Counted from the stretch's first letter, positions 26,639 through 36,629 are shown. The stretch: 64,000 bases of DNA from Mucilaginibacter sp. OK098 (GCF_900142915.1 NZ_FRCM01000001.1:1054001-1118000); one strand, 5' to 3'. The notes: generated by a model from the letters alone, not told the origin. A program made the numbers and translations.

Positions 26639-27922
26639 ATGAAACAATATAATTATTCAGATTTAAACAAATCCGACATCCAAAAGCTGGTTCAACGCAA
26701 TGTTGACCCAGCTAATGAGATTAGGGCAATAGTTGAAGATGTTATTGCTCATGTTCAGCAAAATGGCGATAGCGCGCTGCTTGATTATGCTTTGAAGTTT
26801 GATAAAGTTGAACTGGATAAGCTGTATCTGGACAAAGATGAGCTAATAGAAATTGCAGCTACAGTTACAGCTGAGCAGAAAGCCGCGCTTGAAGTTGCCT
26901 ACAACAATATCTACAAATTTCACAAAACACAGCTTAAAACGGAAGATAAGGTTGAAACCATGCCGGGCGTAACCTGCTGGCGCGAATTAAGGCCGATTGA
27001 AAAGGTTGGCCTGTATATTCCGGGAGGATCGGCTGTTTTGCCAAGCACCTTTTTAATGCTTGGGATCCCGGCACAAATAGCCGGATGCCATGAAATTGTG
27101 GTTTGTTCACCTCCGCAAAAAAACGGGAAGGTAAATGCGTTTATAGCTTATGTGGCATTGCTGCTGGGTATTGATAAAATATTTTTGGCAGGTGGCTCAC
27201 AGGCAATTGCCGCAATGGCTTACGGAACTGAAACCATTACAAAGGTTGACAAGATCTTCGGGCCGGGAAACCAGTTTGTTACCAAGGCTAAAACTATCAT
27301 CCAGTCAACCACTACCACCGCTATTGATATGCCTGCTGGCCCATCAGAAGTATTGGTTATTGCTGATGAAACAGCCAACCCGGTTTATGTGGCGGCCGAT
27401 CTTTTGGCGCAGGCAGAACACGGAATGGATAGTCAGTCGATATTGGTTTGTACATCAAGTAAAATAGCCAATGAGGTTTCAGCAGAACTTGATAAGCAAC
27501 TGCCGGTGTTGCCCCGTGCCGAAATTGCTAAAGTAGCACTGGAAAACTCATATGTTGTGGTAACAAATGATCTTACTGAAGCAATGAGTTTTAGCAATCA
27601 ATATGCACCCGAGCACCTGATATTAGCCACCGAAAACTGGCAATCAATAACTGCGGGCATCATCAATGCCGGCTCGGTTTTCCTTGGAAATTTAACGCCA
27701 GAAAGTGTTGGTGACTATGCTTCAGGAACAAATCATACACTTCCAACAAGCTCTTATGCAAGAGCCTATTCAGGGGTATCTGTTGATTCGTTTGTGAAGA
27801 AGATCACCTTTCAGCATATAACACCCGAGGGCATTCAGAATATTGGGCCATCTGTTGAGATATTGGCAGAATTGGAGAGTTTGCATGCGCATAAGAATGC
27901 AGTAACGGTGAGAATGAAGTAA
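26639..27922 (+). CDS. hisD: Histidinol dehydrogenase
   Basis: Oxidises L-histidinol in two NAD-dependent steps to L-histidine. 427 residues, normal. The conserved [19 protein letters not shown] (about 126) and [17 protein letters not shown] signature, with zinc ligand region AEHGMDSQ and late [14 protein letters not shown], are all seen. Co-transcribed with hisG through an 80-base spacer. Confidence 0.97.
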   Translation: MKQYNYSDLNKSDIQKLVQRNVDPANEIRAIVEDVIAHVQQNGDSALLDYALKFDKVELDKLYLDKDELIEIAATVTAEQKAALEVAYNNIYKFHKTQLKTEDKVETMPGVTCWRELRPIEKVGLYIPGGSAVLPSTFLMLGIPAQIAGCHEIVVCSPPQKNGKVNAFIAYVALLLGIDKIFLAGGSQAIAAMAYGTETITKVDKIFGPGNQFVTKAKTIIQSTTTTAIDMPAGPSEVLVIADETANPVYVAADLLAQAEHGMDSQSILVCTSSKIANEVSAELDKQLPVLPRAEIAKVALENSYVVVTNDLTEAMSFSNQYAPEHLILATENWQSITAGIINAGSVFLGNLTPESVGDYASGTNHTLPTSSYARAYSGVSVDSFVKKITFQHITPEGIQNIGPSVEILAELESLHAHKNAVTVRMK

Positions 27923-27930
27923 TAATAAGA

Positions 27931-28018
27931 TTGTCATTGCGAGCGACAGCGTGGCAATCGCGAACTATGCATCACCGCCACACATAGTTCGCGATTGCTT
28001 CGTACCTCGCAATGACAA
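27931..28018. repeat. GTCATTGCGAG-type palindromic repeat between hisD and hisC
   Basis: TTGTCATTGCGAG at 27931 pairs with CTCGCAATGACAA ending at 28018; inside, GCAATCGCGAACTATG pairs with CATAGTTCGCGATTGC. This sequence is a widespread repeat of Bacteroidota genomes, established knowledge but not checked here. A long run-on upstream frame of hisC reads through it. Confidence 0.85.
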
Positions 28019-28037
28019 ACAAAAAGATTTAAAGAAA

Positions 28038-29084
28038 ATGTTCAGTATAAATAACTTATTAAGAGAAAACATAAAGAACCTAACCCCCTACTCATCCGCA
28101 CGGGATGAATACCAGGGGGAAGCAAGTGTTTTTTTGGATGCAAATGAAAATGCATATGGCTCACCATTAGAGCAGACATATAACCGTTATCCCGATCCTT
28201 TACAGTTTGAAGTTAAAAAGCGTTTGAGCGAAATTAAAGGCGTACCTCCCCGTAACATATTTTTGGGCAATGGCAGCGATGAGGCAATTGATATCCTGTT
28301 CCGGAGCTTTTGTAACCCGGGTGTGGATAATGTGATCCTGGTGCCTCCTACTTACGGCATGTACCAGGTGTCGGCCAATATAAATGATATTGAGGTAAAG
28401 AATATTCCGCTTACGGATGAGTTTCAGCTAAATCTTGACGGCATAGCCGAGGCTATTGACAATAATACCAAGCTGATTTTTATCTGCTCGCCCAATAACC
28501 CTACCGGTAATTCAATAGACCGTGCGGATGTGGAAACATTACTGGCGAATTTTAACGGTATTGTGGTAGTTGATGAGGCGTATATAAACTTCAGCCGCCA
28601 AAAAACCTTTATCCAGGAGTTAACTGAATATGCCAACCTTGTAGTTTTACAAACGCTTTCAAAAGCATGGGGCCTTGCCGGTTTACGTGTAGGGATGGCA
28701 TTTGCAAGTGAAGAAATTATTGAGGTAATGAACAAAGTTAAACCGCCTTATAACGTTAACGAAGCATCACAACAACTAGCCTTGCAAGCACTGGCAAATG
28801 TAGACCTGGTAAACCTTTGGATAAAAGAAACATTACAGCAAAGGGATCAACTGGTTTTAAGTTTAAAGAACTTTGATTTTGTGGTAGATATCTATCCTTC
28901 TGATGCTAACTTTATCCTGGTTAAAACCACTGATGCCAATGGAATCTATAACTTTTTAGTTAAACAAGGGATCATCGTACGCAATCGTTCAAAGGTTGAA
29001 TTGTGCGAAGGTTGCCTGCGTATTACAGTTGGCACTCCTGACGAAAATAATATTTTACTCCAAAATTTACAAAACTTTAAATGA
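28038..29084 (+). CDS. hisC: Histidinol-phosphate aminotransferase
   Basis: PLP enzyme that transaminates imidazole-acetol phosphate. 348 residues. [37 protein letters not shown] and the PLP lysine in [14 protein letters not shown] are visible, as is [19 protein letters not shown] near the C-terminus. The ATG at 28038 is preferred; an in-frame upstream start at 27951 would translate the repeat. It overlaps hisB by 4 bases (ATGA). Confidence 0.96.
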   Translation: MFSINNLLRENIKNLTPYSSARDEYQGEASVFLDANENAYGSPLEQTYNRYPDPLQFEVKKRLSEIKGVPPRNIFLGNGSDEAIDILFRSFCNPGVDNVILVPPTYGMYQVSANINDIEVKNIPLTDEFQLNLDGIAEAIDNNTKLIFICSPNNPTGNSIDRADVETLLANFNGIVVVDEAYINFSRQKTFIQELTEYANLVVLQTLSKAWGLAGLRVGMAFASEEIIEVMNKVKPPYNVNEASQQLALQALANVDLVNLWIKETLQQRDQLVLSLKNFDFVVDIYPSDANFILVKTTDANGIYNFLVKQGIIVRNRSKVELCEGCLRITVGTPDENNILLQNLQNFK

Positions 29085-30232
29085 GCAAGCTGCAAAAAAT
29101 ACTATTTATTGACCGCGATGGTACCATTATAAAAGAAACATCGGATGAGCAAATAGACTCATTTGCCAAGCTGGAATTTTATCCCGGCGCTTTGCAATAC
29201 CTGCCAAAAATTGCAAAAGAGCTGGATTATGAATTAGTAATGGTTACCAACCAGGATGGTTTAGGAACAGCTTCTTACCCGGAAGACACCTTTCATCCGG
29301 TGCAAAACTTTATTTTAAAAACCCTGGAGAATGAAGGGGTTATATTTTCAAACATTTGTGTTGACCGTACCTTTCCGGCAGAGAACGCCCCTACCCGTAA
29401 ACCGGGAATCGGGATGCTTATTCAGTATCTTAATGCCGAAAAATATGATCTGAAAAGTTCATTTACCATTGGCGACCGTAAGAATGATGTATTACTTGGT
29501 CATAATTTGGGCTCAAAAGCTATCTGGTTAAATGACAATTCAAATTTAGGAAGCCATGAATTTAGCGGAAAGGCTGAAGAAGACGCTGTAAAAAGCACGG
29601 TTACCCTTGAAACTACCGACTGGCAAAAGATCTACGAATTTTTAAAGCTGGGTGAGCGTGTTATTGAACACCGCCGCAGCACTAAAGAAACTGATATCTA
29701 TATAAAAATAAATCTTGATGGTACCGGCGAGGCTAAAGTATCAACCGGTGTTCATTTTTTTGATCATATGCTTGATCAGATTGCACGTCACGGAAGTATT
29801 GATTTAGAGGTTGTTGCCAATGGCGATCTGCACATTGATGAGCACCATACTATTGAGGATACCGGCATTGCCCTTGGCGAAGTTTTTGCTTTAGCCTTAG
29901 GAAATAAAAAAGGCATTGAGCGTTATGGCTTTTGCCTGCCAATGGACGACTGCCTGGCACAGGTAGCCATTGATTTTGGCGGCAGAAACTGGATTGTATG
30001 GGATGCTGAATTTAAAAGAGAGAAGATCGGCGAAATGCCTACAGAAATGTTCTTCCACTTTTTTAAATCGTTCAGTGATGCTGCTAAAGCCAACCTGAAC
30101 ATAAAAGCCGAAGGTGACAACGAACACCATAAAATTGAGGCTATATTTAAAGCGTTCGCAAAAGCAATAAAAATGGCGGTAAAAAGAGATGTGAATAATA
30201 TGGTTTTACCGTCGACTAAAGGACTATTATAG
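29081..30232 (+). CDS. hisB: Bifunctional histidinol-phosphatase / imidazoleglycerol-phosphate dehydratase
   Basis: 383 residues with two domains. HAD phosphatase (1-170): [33 protein letters not shown] and GDRKNDV. IGP dehydratase (about 195-383): [36 protein letters not shown] and [16 protein letters not shown], with the EHHTIED and DEHH-type manganese ligands. It therefore covers two steps of the pathway. Translationally coupled to hisC. Confidence 0.97.
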   Translation: MSKLQKILFIDRDGTIIKETSDEQIDSFAKLEFYPGALQYLPKIAKELDYELVMVTNQDGLGTASYPEDTFHPVQNFILKTLENEGVIFSNICVDRTFPAENAPTRKPGIGMLIQYLNAEKYDLKSSFTIGDRKNDVLLGHNLGSKAIWLNDNSNLGSHEFSGKAEEDAVKSTVTLETTDWQKIYEFLKLGERVIEHRRSTKETDIYIKINLDGTGEAKVSTGVHFFDHMLDQIARHGSIDLEVVANGDLHIDEHHTIEDTGIALGEVFALALGNKKGIERYGFCLPMDDCLAQVAIDFGGRNWIVWDAEFKREKIGEMPTEMFFHFFKSFSDAAKANLNIKAEGDNEHHKIEAIFKAFAKAIKMAVKRDVNNMVLPSTKGLL

Positions 30233-30236
30233 AAAC

Positions 30237-30300
30237 AAGAAGTCAAGATGCAAGAGTCAGGAAGGAAAAGAAAATCTTGATTCCTGACTCTTGATTTCTT
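30237..30300. repeat. Palindrome between hisB and hisH
   Basis: Perfect 13-base arms CAAGAGTCAGGAA (30251-30263) and TTCCTGACTCTTG (30281-30293). The right part, 30275-30300, has an exact 26-base inverted match at 50584-50609. Confidence 0.85.
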
Positions 30301-30320
30301 AACTCTCTAAAATATAATAC

Positions 30321-30911
30321 ATGATTGGAATAATAACTTACGGTGCCGGGAACATATTCTCATTAACAGCAGCTTTAGAGCGGTTGGGGATTCCTTATGG
30401 AATGATCAATAAGGAACAAGATTTTGAACAGTTTGACCGTTATATTATTCCGGGTGTAGGGCATGCCGGAGCAGCTATGAATAAATTGGAGCAAACAGGC
30501 CTCGTTCCTAAAATAAAATCGCTTACCAAGCCAGTATTGGGCATTTGTGTAGGAATGCAGTTACTTACCTCCTATTCAGAAGAAGGCGATTCAAAACTCC
30601 TCGGTTTGTTCCCTATCAATACTCTTAAGTTTGCAGCCAATCCAGATCATAAAGTACCCCATACCGGGTGGAACCAGGTTTCCCCGGAGAAGGAAAATGC
30701 ACTTTTTGAAAATATTCCTAACGGTTCACATTTTTACTTTGTACATTCATACTTTATTGAGTATAATATTGACTATACTTTATCATCAACGACTTACGGC
30801 AACAAGTTTTCGGCATCAATTATGCGGGATAATTTCTATGGAGTACAATTCCATCCCGAAAAATCCGGCGCATATGGTGAAACCTTACTAAAAAACTTCT
30901 CAAAAATTTAA
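30321..30911 (+). CDS. hisH: Imidazole glycerol phosphate synthase, glutaminase subunit
   Basis: Class I glutamine amidotransferase supplying ammonia to HisF. 196 residues. Triad: Cys in LGICVGMQLL, His and Glu in GVQFHPEKSGAYG. The oxyanion strand is IPGVGHAG. Follows hisB after a palindromic spacer and ends 4 bases before hisA. Confidence 0.97.
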   Translation: MIGIITYGAGNIFSLTAALERLGIPYGMINKEQDFEQFDRYIIPGVGHAGAAMNKLEQTGLVPKIKSLTKPVLGICVGMQLLTSYSEEGDSKLLGLFPINTLKFAANPDHKVPHTGWNQVSPEKENALFENIPNGSHFYFVHSYFIEYNIDYTLSSTTYGNKFSASIMRDNFYGVQFHPEKSGAYGETLLKNFSKI

Positions 30912-30915
30912 AACC

Positions 30916-31665
30916 ATGTACATTATTCCTGCAATTGATATTTTGAACAAAAAGGTGGTGCGTTTACGTGAAGGCGACTACCAACAAGTAACAGAATATG
31001 ATGTTTCCTTAGAGGAAATGATAGAAAAATATCAATCAAACGGTACTAACTTCATTCACATTATTGACCTTAACGGTGCAAAAAACGATTTCTCTAACCA
31101 GGAATATCTTTTTAATGTGATTCGTAAAACAGACATGAAAGTTCAGTATGGCGGCGGGATCCGCAGTATTGATAAGGTTAAAGAGTTGATAGATTCAGGC
31201 GTTCACCGCGTTATTGTGGGCACACAGGCGCTTACCAATCCATTATTCTTAACAGAGCTAAGCAATGAGATCTGCGGGAAAGACAAATGCTCAGACCAGG
31301 TGGTTATTGCCATTGATGTATTGGATGAGGTAATTAAATATTCCGGGTGGATGGAAAGCTCGCCTATTAAACTGATGGATTATGTTGATAAATGCCTTCA
31401 GCTTGGCTTTTTTCGGTTTTTGTGTACCGATATTGATAAAGACGGCAAACTGGGCGGCGCAGGTATTAAGCTTTATGAAAAACTGCTTGACCACTCCCCT
31501 TTTATTAAATTGATCGCATCTGGTGGCGTAAGCTCCATGAAAGATATTGAACAGCTTAGCAATATTAAAGTTGAATCGTGCGTGGTTGGAAAAGCCATTT
31601 ATGAGGGCCACATTACTGTTGAGGATGTGAAAGAATGGAATCTTTCATCGTTGATATCGATATAG
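30916..31665 (+). CDS. hisA: Phosphoribosylformimino-AICAR-phosphate isomerase (ProFAR isomerase)
   Basis: (beta-alpha)8 barrel enzyme opening the ribose ring of ProFAR. 249 residues. Catalytic Asp 8 in PAIDILNKKVVRL; VQYGGGIRS phosphate loop; and CTDIDKDGKLGG with the second Asp. The stop codon TAG shares its final G with the first base of a palindromic repeat. Confidence 0.96.
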   Translation: MYIIPAIDILNKKVVRLREGDYQQVTEYDVSLEEMIEKYQSNGTNFIHIIDLNGAKNDFSNQEYLFNVIRKTDMKVQYGGGIRSIDKVKELIDSGVHRVIVGTQALTNPLFLTELSNEICGKDKCSDQVVIAIDVLDEVIKYSGWMESSPIKLMDYVDKCLQLGFFRFLCTDIDKDGKLGGAGIKLYEKLLDHSPFIKLIASGGVSSMKDIEQLSNIKVESCVVGKAIYEGHITVEDVKEWNLSSLISI

Positions 31666-31782
31666 GGCCCCCTAACCCCCTAAAGGGGGAACAATAGTCC
31701 AATAAAAAAATATTTAATCGCTCGAAAACTATTGAACACAATTACACAAACTCTTCGCTCCCCCTTTAGGGGGCCGGGGGGC
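31666..31782. repeat. CCCCCTAAAGGGGG-type inverted repeat between hisA and hisF
   Basis: Left arm 31666-31690 and right arm 31758-31782 pair over 25 bases with three mismatches; each arm itself contains a palindrome (CCCCCTAAAGGGGG on the left, CCCCCTTTAGGGGG on the right). A 67-base spacer separates them. The element begins at the hisA stop codon and its right arm ends exactly where the conserved hisF coding sequence begins. Confidence 0.88.
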
Positions 31783-32538
31783 CTCACAAAGCGAATTATC
31801 CCCTGCCTTGACGTTAAGGATGGGCGCACCGTAAAAGGTGTGAACTTTGTTGACCTGCGCGATGCCGGCGACCCGGTTGAGCTTGCCTGGAACTATTCGC
31901 AGCAAGGTGCTGACGAGCTGGTGTTCCTTGATATTACAGCTACGGTTGAGCGCCGTAAAACGATGGTTGAGCTTGTTAAGGCAGTTGCAAGGCAAATAAA
32001 TATCCCCTTCACCATTGGCGGAGGAATTAATGAAATTGCTGATGCTGACGCGCTTTTAAATGCCGGGGCAGATAAGATCTCCATTAATTCGGCGGCTGTT
32101 CGTAACCCTGCTTTAATTGATGAGTTGGCCAAAGCATTTGGCGTTCAGTTTGTAGTTATTGCTGTTGATACAAGGCTGATAGATGGTAAAAATATTGTGC
32201 ACTTAAATGGTGGAAGGCTGCCAACTGAAAAAGAAACTTTGGATTGGATTTTGGAAGCCGAAAGTCGGGGTGCAGGTGAGATCCTGTTAACTTCTATGGA
32301 TCATGATGGTACCAAAGCAGGGTTTGACAATTATTTATTGAAACAGGTTAATAATGCGGTTAACATCCCGGTAATTGCATCAGGTGGGGCGGGTTCAGTA
32401 CAACATTTTGTTGATGTATTTGAACAAAGCAATGTTGATGCGGCATTAGCTGCATCAGTTTTCCACTATGGTGAGATCTTGATTCCGGATTTGAAAAGGG
32501 TGTTAAAACAGCATAATATTGAGGTAAGGGAAGTATAG
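31732..32538 (+). CDS. hisF: Imidazole glycerol phosphate synthase, cyclase subunit; TTG start inside a repeat
   Basis: (beta-alpha)8 cyclase that uses ammonia from His[30 protein letters not shown] and [14 protein letters not shown] are conserved, with both catalytic aspartates. Homologues start M-L-x-K-R; here the codon at the methionine position reads GGC, part of the palindrome's right arm. The frame is open upstream to a stop at 31681 but contains no ATG or GTG; the first standard alternative is TTG at 31732, adding 17 residues encoded by the repeat. The protein body is intact, so the gene is probably functional but may be poorly initiated. Confidence 0.92.
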   Translation: MNTITQTLRSPFRGPGGLTKRIIPCLDVKDGRTVKGVNFVDLRDAGDPVELAWNYSQQGADELVFLDITATVERRKTMVELVKAVARQINIPFTIGGGINEIADADALLNAGADKISINSAAVRNPALIDELAKAFGVQFVVIAVDTRLIDGKNIVHLNGGRLPTEKETLDWILEAESRGAGEILLTSMDHDGTKAGFDNYLLKQVNNAVNIPVIASGGAGSVQHFVDVFEQSNVDAALAASVFHYGEILIPDLKRVLKQHNIEVREV

Positions 32539-32637
32539 TTCCACTCCCACCAACTCCTGTTGGCTGTGTCCTCACAGTCAACATCTATTTAAACAAAAGT
32601 ATGCTGCCCGGGAGGACACAGGCAGCGGGATGAAGAT
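32539..32637. repeat. Inverted repeat between hisF and hisIE
   Basis: Perfect 10-base arms CTGTGTCCTC (32564-32573) and GAGGACACAG (32612-32621), flanked by further complementary words (CACTCCCACC, GGCAGCGGGATG). Confidence 0.7.
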
Positions 32638-33225
32638 ATGAACATCGATTTCAATAAAACAGACGGGCTGGTACCGGTTATTATACAGGATGAGCAAACC
32701 CTTGAGGTGCTGATGCTTGGTTATATGAACCAGGAAGCTTATGATAAAACCGTGCAGGAAAATATAGTAACGTTCTTCTCCCGTTCAAAAAACAGGCTTT
32801 GGACAAAAGGCGAAGCCAGCAGTAACTTTCTGCATGTAAAAAGCATAGATCTTGATTGCGATAACGATACCCTGCTTATAAAGGTAAAAGCCGATGGCCC
32901 AACCTGCCATACCGGCTCACGCAGCTGCTTTAAAACCGAATACAACCAGAACTTTATATTGCAGTTAGAAGCCATAGTTGCCGACAGGTACGAAAACCCG
33001 CAGGAAGGCTCGTATATAAATAAGCTCCGTACAAAAGGCTTAAATAAAATAGCACAAAAAGTTGGTGAAGAAGGTGTTGAAACCGTTATTGCGGCTTTAG
33101 CTGAAACTGAGACAGATTTGATAAATGAATCGTCTGACCTTATTTTTCACCTGATCGTATTGCTTCGAGAAAAGGGTTTAACCCTGGAGCAGATAGCTAA
33201 AAATTTAGAGGGAAGACATAAGTAG
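32638..33225 (+). CDS. hisIE: Bifunctional phosphoribosyl-AMP cyclohydrolase / phosphoribosyl-ATP pyrophosphatase
   Basis: 195 residues. HisI part (1-105): FFSRSKNRLWTKGEASSN and zinc-ligand region DCDNDTLLIKVKADGPTCHT with CxxxxxxC. HisE part (110-195): KKVGEEGVETVIAALAE and SSDLIFHLIVLL, the MazG-like acidic helix motifs. It closes the operon, so all eight genes are present; the palindromic spacer before it is the fourth within the operon. Confidence 0.96.
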   Translation: MNIDFNKTDGLVPVIIQDEQTLEVLMLGYMNQEAYDKTVQENIVTFFSRSKNRLWTKGEASSNFLHVKSIDLDCDNDTLLIKVKADGPTCHTGSRSCFKTEYNQNFILQLEAIVADRYENPQEGSYINKLRTKGLNKIAQKVGEEGVETVIAALAETETDLINESSDLIFHLIVLLREKGLTLEQIAKNLEGRHK

Positions 33226-33234
33226 TTGATAGAT

Positions 33235-33288
33235 CATAGTTCATGGTTCATAGCCGAAAGTTGCAGTGGCTATGAACTATGAACCATC
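33235..33288. repeat. Inverted repeat with GTTCATAG words
   Basis: ATAGTTCATGGTTCATAGCC (33236-33255) pairs imperfectly with GGCTATGAACTATGAACC (33268-33285). The same words (GTTCATAGTTCATAGATCA) appear near 36553-36571. Located between hisIE and the WD40 gene, it could end the his transcript. Confidence 0.65.
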
Positions 33289-33305
33289 AACCATGAACTA
33301 AAAAA

Positions 33306-34214
33306 ATGACTGTAGAAAAAACAGCTGAATTAACCGGACACGGCAATCCTATATTTACGCTTGAGCTTTCGCAAAAGCCGGGAATTTTGTTTACCGGTGG
33401 TAATGATAAAGGCTTGGTGGAATGGAGCCTGAAGGATAACACGTTTATAAAAGTGATGTTCCCGGTTTCAGCCTCCATATATACAATTCATGGCCCCGCT
33501 AATTTCCCGCTTTTATTTACCGGTTTGCGCAACGGCGATGTTTTGGTGTTCGATTTTATAAAACAGCAATTACTTACTCCGCTAAAACATCATCAAAAAC
33601 CCATATTTGATATTAAATCTGTTAATCACAAGCAGGAATTATTGGTTGCTTCAGAAGATGGAACTGTGTCGATCTGGAGCCTTAAAACAATGGAGCTATT
33701 ACACACTGTAAAAGTTTCGGATGATACAATAAGATGCATCAGCATATCTCCGGATGAAAAACAGGTTGCCTTTGGTTGCCGCAATAATCAGATCCATATT
33801 TACGACCTGGAAGAGTATACACTGCTTAAGACTTTACATGGGCATACTATGTCGGTTTTTTCCCTTCAATATTCACTGGATGGAAAGTACCTTGTATCAG
33901 GAGGGCGCGATGCACAGGTAAAAATATGGGATACTGCATCGTACAGTCTTTTAAAAAATATTCCGGCTCATTTATTTGCAGTAAACAGCATTGTTTTCCA
34001 CCCCTCTCTTCCCTACTTTGCAACAGGCAGCATGGATAAAAGCGTTAAGATCTGGGGGGCAGATGATTTTAAACTGTACAAAATTATCAGCCGCGAAAAA
34101 GGATATGCAGGCCACCAGTTATCAATAAACAAACTTGCATGGAATGGCAATCAATTGCTATCTGTTAGTGATGATAAAAAAATAATTGTTTGGGATATTA
34201 ATTTTGACAGCTAA
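33306..34214 (+). CDS. WD40 repeat protein
   Basis: 302 residues, no signal peptide. Seven blades are apparent, with the clearest units ending VKIWDT, VKIWGA, VSIWSL and IIVWDI; GH residues start the blades (LTGHGNP, LHGHTM). It is a beta-propeller scaffold, cytoplasmic from its lack of a leader. Starts 6 bases after the repeat element and ends overlapping by 4 bases the convergent NlpC/P60 gene. Partner proteins unknown. Confidence 0.88.
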   Translation: MTVEKTAELTGHGNPIFTLELSQKPGILFTGGNDKGLVEWSLKDNTFIKVMFPVSASIYTIHGPANFPLLFTGLRNGDVLVFDFIKQQLLTPLKHHQKPIFDIKSVNHKQELLVASEDGTVSIWSLKTMELLHTVKVSDDTIRCISISPDEKQVAFGCRNNQIHIYDLEEYTLLKTLHGHTMSVFSLQYSLDGKYLVSGGRDAQVKIWDTASYSLLKNIPAHLFAVNSIVFHPSLPYFATGSMDKSVKIWGADDFKLYKIISREKGYAGHQLSINKLAWNGNQLLSVSDDKKIIVWDINFDS

Positions 34215-34972
34215 AACACCCTTTTAATGGTAGTTAGCTTATGGGTATGTCGTCTTTGATCTTCAGAGTAAATACCTTTTTCGTCAATACTATCAATCTT
34301 AACCTTGCCGGAAGCATGGATGATCCGCTCATTATTTAGCATTATACCAACATGCACTATTTTCTTTTCGGCATTCTCAAAAAAGGCAAGATCACCTAGC
34401 TGGGCATCATGCAAAGTATTTATATCATACCCTTGCTCAACCTGCATACAGGCATCGCGCAATAAATTTACCCCCTGCGACCTGAATACTGCCTGTGTAA
34501 AGCCCGAGCAATCAATTCCAAAGTGCGTACGCCCACCCCATAAATAAGGTGCATTTAGAAAAGAGGTAGCGGTAACAGCCATATTTTCCGTTTCGCCAAT
34601 TTCTCCTATTATTTCAAACTTTTCATCGCCTATCCGGCAGGTTGTGCCTTCTAAAAAAGAAAGCGAACTGCCCATTGGCAGGTACAGTATACTGTTATTG
34701 GTTATTTTCCAGGCCTGTGTTACAGCGCGATGGGTTATTGGAGGCGGCATTTGCTTAATTCTTTTGTAAGCAAGGTGACCAAGCATATTAAACTGCAATT
34801 GCCCTATCCAGCCGGAATAGTTATCAAAAGAGGTTATAATTTTAACCCAGTTATCCTTCCACTCGGTAATTTCAAATGTTTCACCAAATAAAACTTGTGA
34901 CACCTGCTCACTTCTATCGTTAGCTTCGGCCCTTAGCGGGATAACAGAAAGATTACAGATACCGTATTCCAT
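34211..34972 (-). CDS. SH3b and NlpC/P60 domain hydrolase (YkfC-like)
   Basis: 253 residues without signal peptide. Two SH3-type segments (about 1-60 and about 75-125) precede the catalytic domain with Cys in FGIDCSGFTQAVF, His in KIVHVGIML and the third residue in IIHASGKVK. This is the layout of gamma-D-glutamyl-L-diamino acid endopeptidases that process imported murein peptides in the cytoplasm. Distinct from the lipoprotein hydrolase at 10838-11404. Confidence 0.85.
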   Translation of the reverse strand: MEYGICNLSVIPLRAEANDRSEQVSQVLFGETFEITEWKDNWVKIITSFDNYSGWIGQLQFNMLGHLAYKRIKQMPPPITHRAVTQAWKITNNSILYLPMGSSLSFLEGTTCRIGDEKFEIIGEIGETENMAVTATSFLNAPYLWGGRTHFGIDCSGFTQAVFRSQGVNLLRDACMQVEQGYDINTLHDAQLGDLAFFENAEKKIVHVGIMLNNERIIHASGKVKIDSIDEKGIYSEDQRRHTHKLTTIKRVF

Positions 34973-35020
34973 GTTGATATAGGCCTTTAACGAATTGGGA
35001 GGTTTAATGTTTCAACCTAC

Positions 35021-35057
35021 AAAAAAAGGGGAAAGTATTAGTATACCATCCCCTTTT
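35021..35057 (-). terminator. Terminator after the ferredoxin gene
   Basis: Stem AAAAGGGGA / TCCCCTTTT (arms 35024-35032 and 35049-35057) with a T-run on the minus strand. Confidence 0.8.
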
Positions 35058-35075
35058 CGGTTTGTAACAAACTTA

Positions 35076-35429
35076 TTACTCCCCCATATGAAGCCATTCC
35101 TTTTTGGCCAGTAATTCTTCTTTTGTTTCACGGATGTCTTCATCATCAACACAGCAATCTACCGGGCAAACCGCTGCACACTGAGGCTCATCATGAAAGC
35201 CTACACATTCGGTACATTTATCAGGCACTATATAATAGATATCATCTGATAATGCAGCCTGTGTTTCTTCAGCGCTTAATGTATTACCATCGCCAAAATC
35301 AATAACACCCTTTAATCCCGTTCCGTCTGAAAAACGCCATGCGGCGCCGGCATCATAAATAGCATTATTAGGGCATTCGGGTTCACAAGCTCCGCAATTT
35401 ATACATTCATCGGTGATTTTAATCGCCAT
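35076..35429 (-). CDS. 2[4Fe-4S] ferredoxin
   Basis: 117 residues. Cluster I: CINCGACEPECP (about 10-21). Cluster II: CTECVGFHDEPQCAAVCPVDCC (about 73-94) with the extended spacing of the Alvin type ferredoxin. An insert of about 45 residues separates them. Divergent from a LuxC-type acyl-CoA reductase; in related genomes the two often travel with serC and serA, which are not here. Confidence 0.93.
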   Translation of the reverse strand: MAIKITDECINCGACEPECPNNAIYDAGAAWRFSDGTGLKGVIDFGDGNTLSAEETQAALSDDIYYIVPDKCTECVGFHDEPQCAAVCPVDCCVDDEDIRETKEELLAKKEWLHMGE

Positions 35430-35530
35430 AGTTCTTTATATCTTATAATCTCAATTAACTTTGCCTGTAATTAACAAACATACAAATATAACAAAAAAAG
35501 ATTTTAAGGGGTTCAATCCTTACCATATAT

Positions 35531-36568
35531 ATGTCAAAATTTTATAAAACAAAGCTAATAGAAGTATTTTCAAAACTGGGAGCCCAATTAACTGATCCAA
35601 ATGAGGAGCTATCAATCCTGATAAATAGCGAAAAACAATATAACGCGTGGTTCACTCCTGAAAGTGTACTGGAAGCCGTAACAGCTATCGGGAAAATGCT
35701 AAATAATGATGATTTAACCCAATGGCTTAACAATTATAACTTTGATGAAAGCAAACCGGCTAAAAAAGTTGGCCTCATATTAGCCGGAAACATCCCTATG
35801 GTTGGTTTTCATGATGTGTTATGCGTACTTGTAAGCGGGAATCTTGCATTAATAAAATCTTCGTCGCAAGATTCACGGCTCATCAAACACATCCTGCAAA
35901 TGCTGGTTACTATAGAGCCTGCCTTTAGCGAACAGTATAGCTTTGTTGAAAGACTTGAGAATTTTGATGCCGTAATTGCCACCGGCAGCAACAATACATC
36001 GCGTTATTTTAATTACTACTTTGGTAAAGTGCCAAATATTATCCGCAAAAACCGTAATAGTGTGGCCCTGTTAACGGGCAATGAAGCCGCAGAGCAACTA
36101 TATAAACTTGGGCATGATATTTTTGATTATTTCGGCCTGGGTTGCCGCAACGTATCAAAGCTGCTGGTGCCTAAGGGTTACAATTTTAATTTCTTTTTTG
36201 AGTCGATAGAAGTTTACCAGCCTATCATCCACCATAATAAATACAATAATAATTATGGTTACAACAGGTCTATTTATTTGGTAGGTAATGAGCAGCATTT
36301 AGATAATAACTTCCTTTTGTTAAAAGAAAACCCATCACTATCCTCACCATTAGCCGTCTTGTTTTACGAATATTATGATAACCTGCAATCGGCGCAAGAT
36401 GCCTTAAACCAGCAAAGCGATAACATTCAATGTATAGTTAGTGCAGCGCCGTTAACAGTAAACAACCAGGTAGTTGATTTCGGCATGAGCCAGCAGCCTG
36501 CATTATGGGATTATGCAGACAATGTGGATACAATGGCGTTTCTTGTGAAAGGAGTTCATAGTTCATAG
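35531..36568 (+). CDS. Acyl-CoA reductase family protein (LuxC-like)
   Basis: 345 residues with the acyl-CoA reductase fold: KVGLILAGNIPMVGFHDVL (about 76-94), the LIKSSSQDS region and NVSKLLVPKGYNFNFFFES. The catalytic cysteine is likely in YFGLGCRNVSKL. It would reduce acyl-CoA to aldehyde, but the family in Bacteroidota is not well characterised. Next to a ferredoxin on the opposite strand, suggesting a shared promoter region. Confidence 0.8.
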   Translation: MSKFYKTKLIEVFSKLGAQLTDPNEELSILINSEKQYNAWFTPESVLEAVTAIGKMLNNDDLTQWLNNYNFDESKPAKKVGLILAGNIPMVGFHDVLCVLVSGNLALIKSSSQDSRLIKHILQMLVTIEPAFSEQYSFVERLENFDAVIATGSNNTSRYFNYYFGKVPNIIRKNRNSVALLTGNEAAEQLYKLGHDIFDYFGLGCRNVSKLLVPKGYNFNFFFESIEVYQPIIHHNKYNNNYGYNRSIYLVGNEQHLDNNFLLLKENPSLSSPLAVLFYEYYDNLQSAQDALNQQSDNIQCIVSAAPLTVNNQVVDFGMSQQPALWDYADNVDTMAFLVKGVHSS

Positions 36569-36587
36569 ATCATCCATCCTCCGAAAG

Positions 36588-36616
36588 ACTTACGAAGTTT
36601 TTGAAACTTCGTAAGT
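36588..36616. terminator. Bidirectional hairpin of the ACTTACGAAGTTT family
   Basis: Arms ACTTACGAAGTTT (36588-36600) and AAACTTCGTAAGT (36604-36616), 3-base loop. It lies between two convergent genes and shares its sequence with 53381-53411. Confidence 0.8.
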
Positions 36617-36629
36617 TTCCTGAACTACC

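Noticed and set aside
27951..28037. N-terminal extension of hisC
   Set aside because: The added residues (including FVPRND) are a translation of the GTCATTGCGAG repeat; the conserved protein begins at 28038.
31291..31611. Open frame of 106 codons opposite hisA
   Set aside because: Shadow of hisA; no family resemblance.
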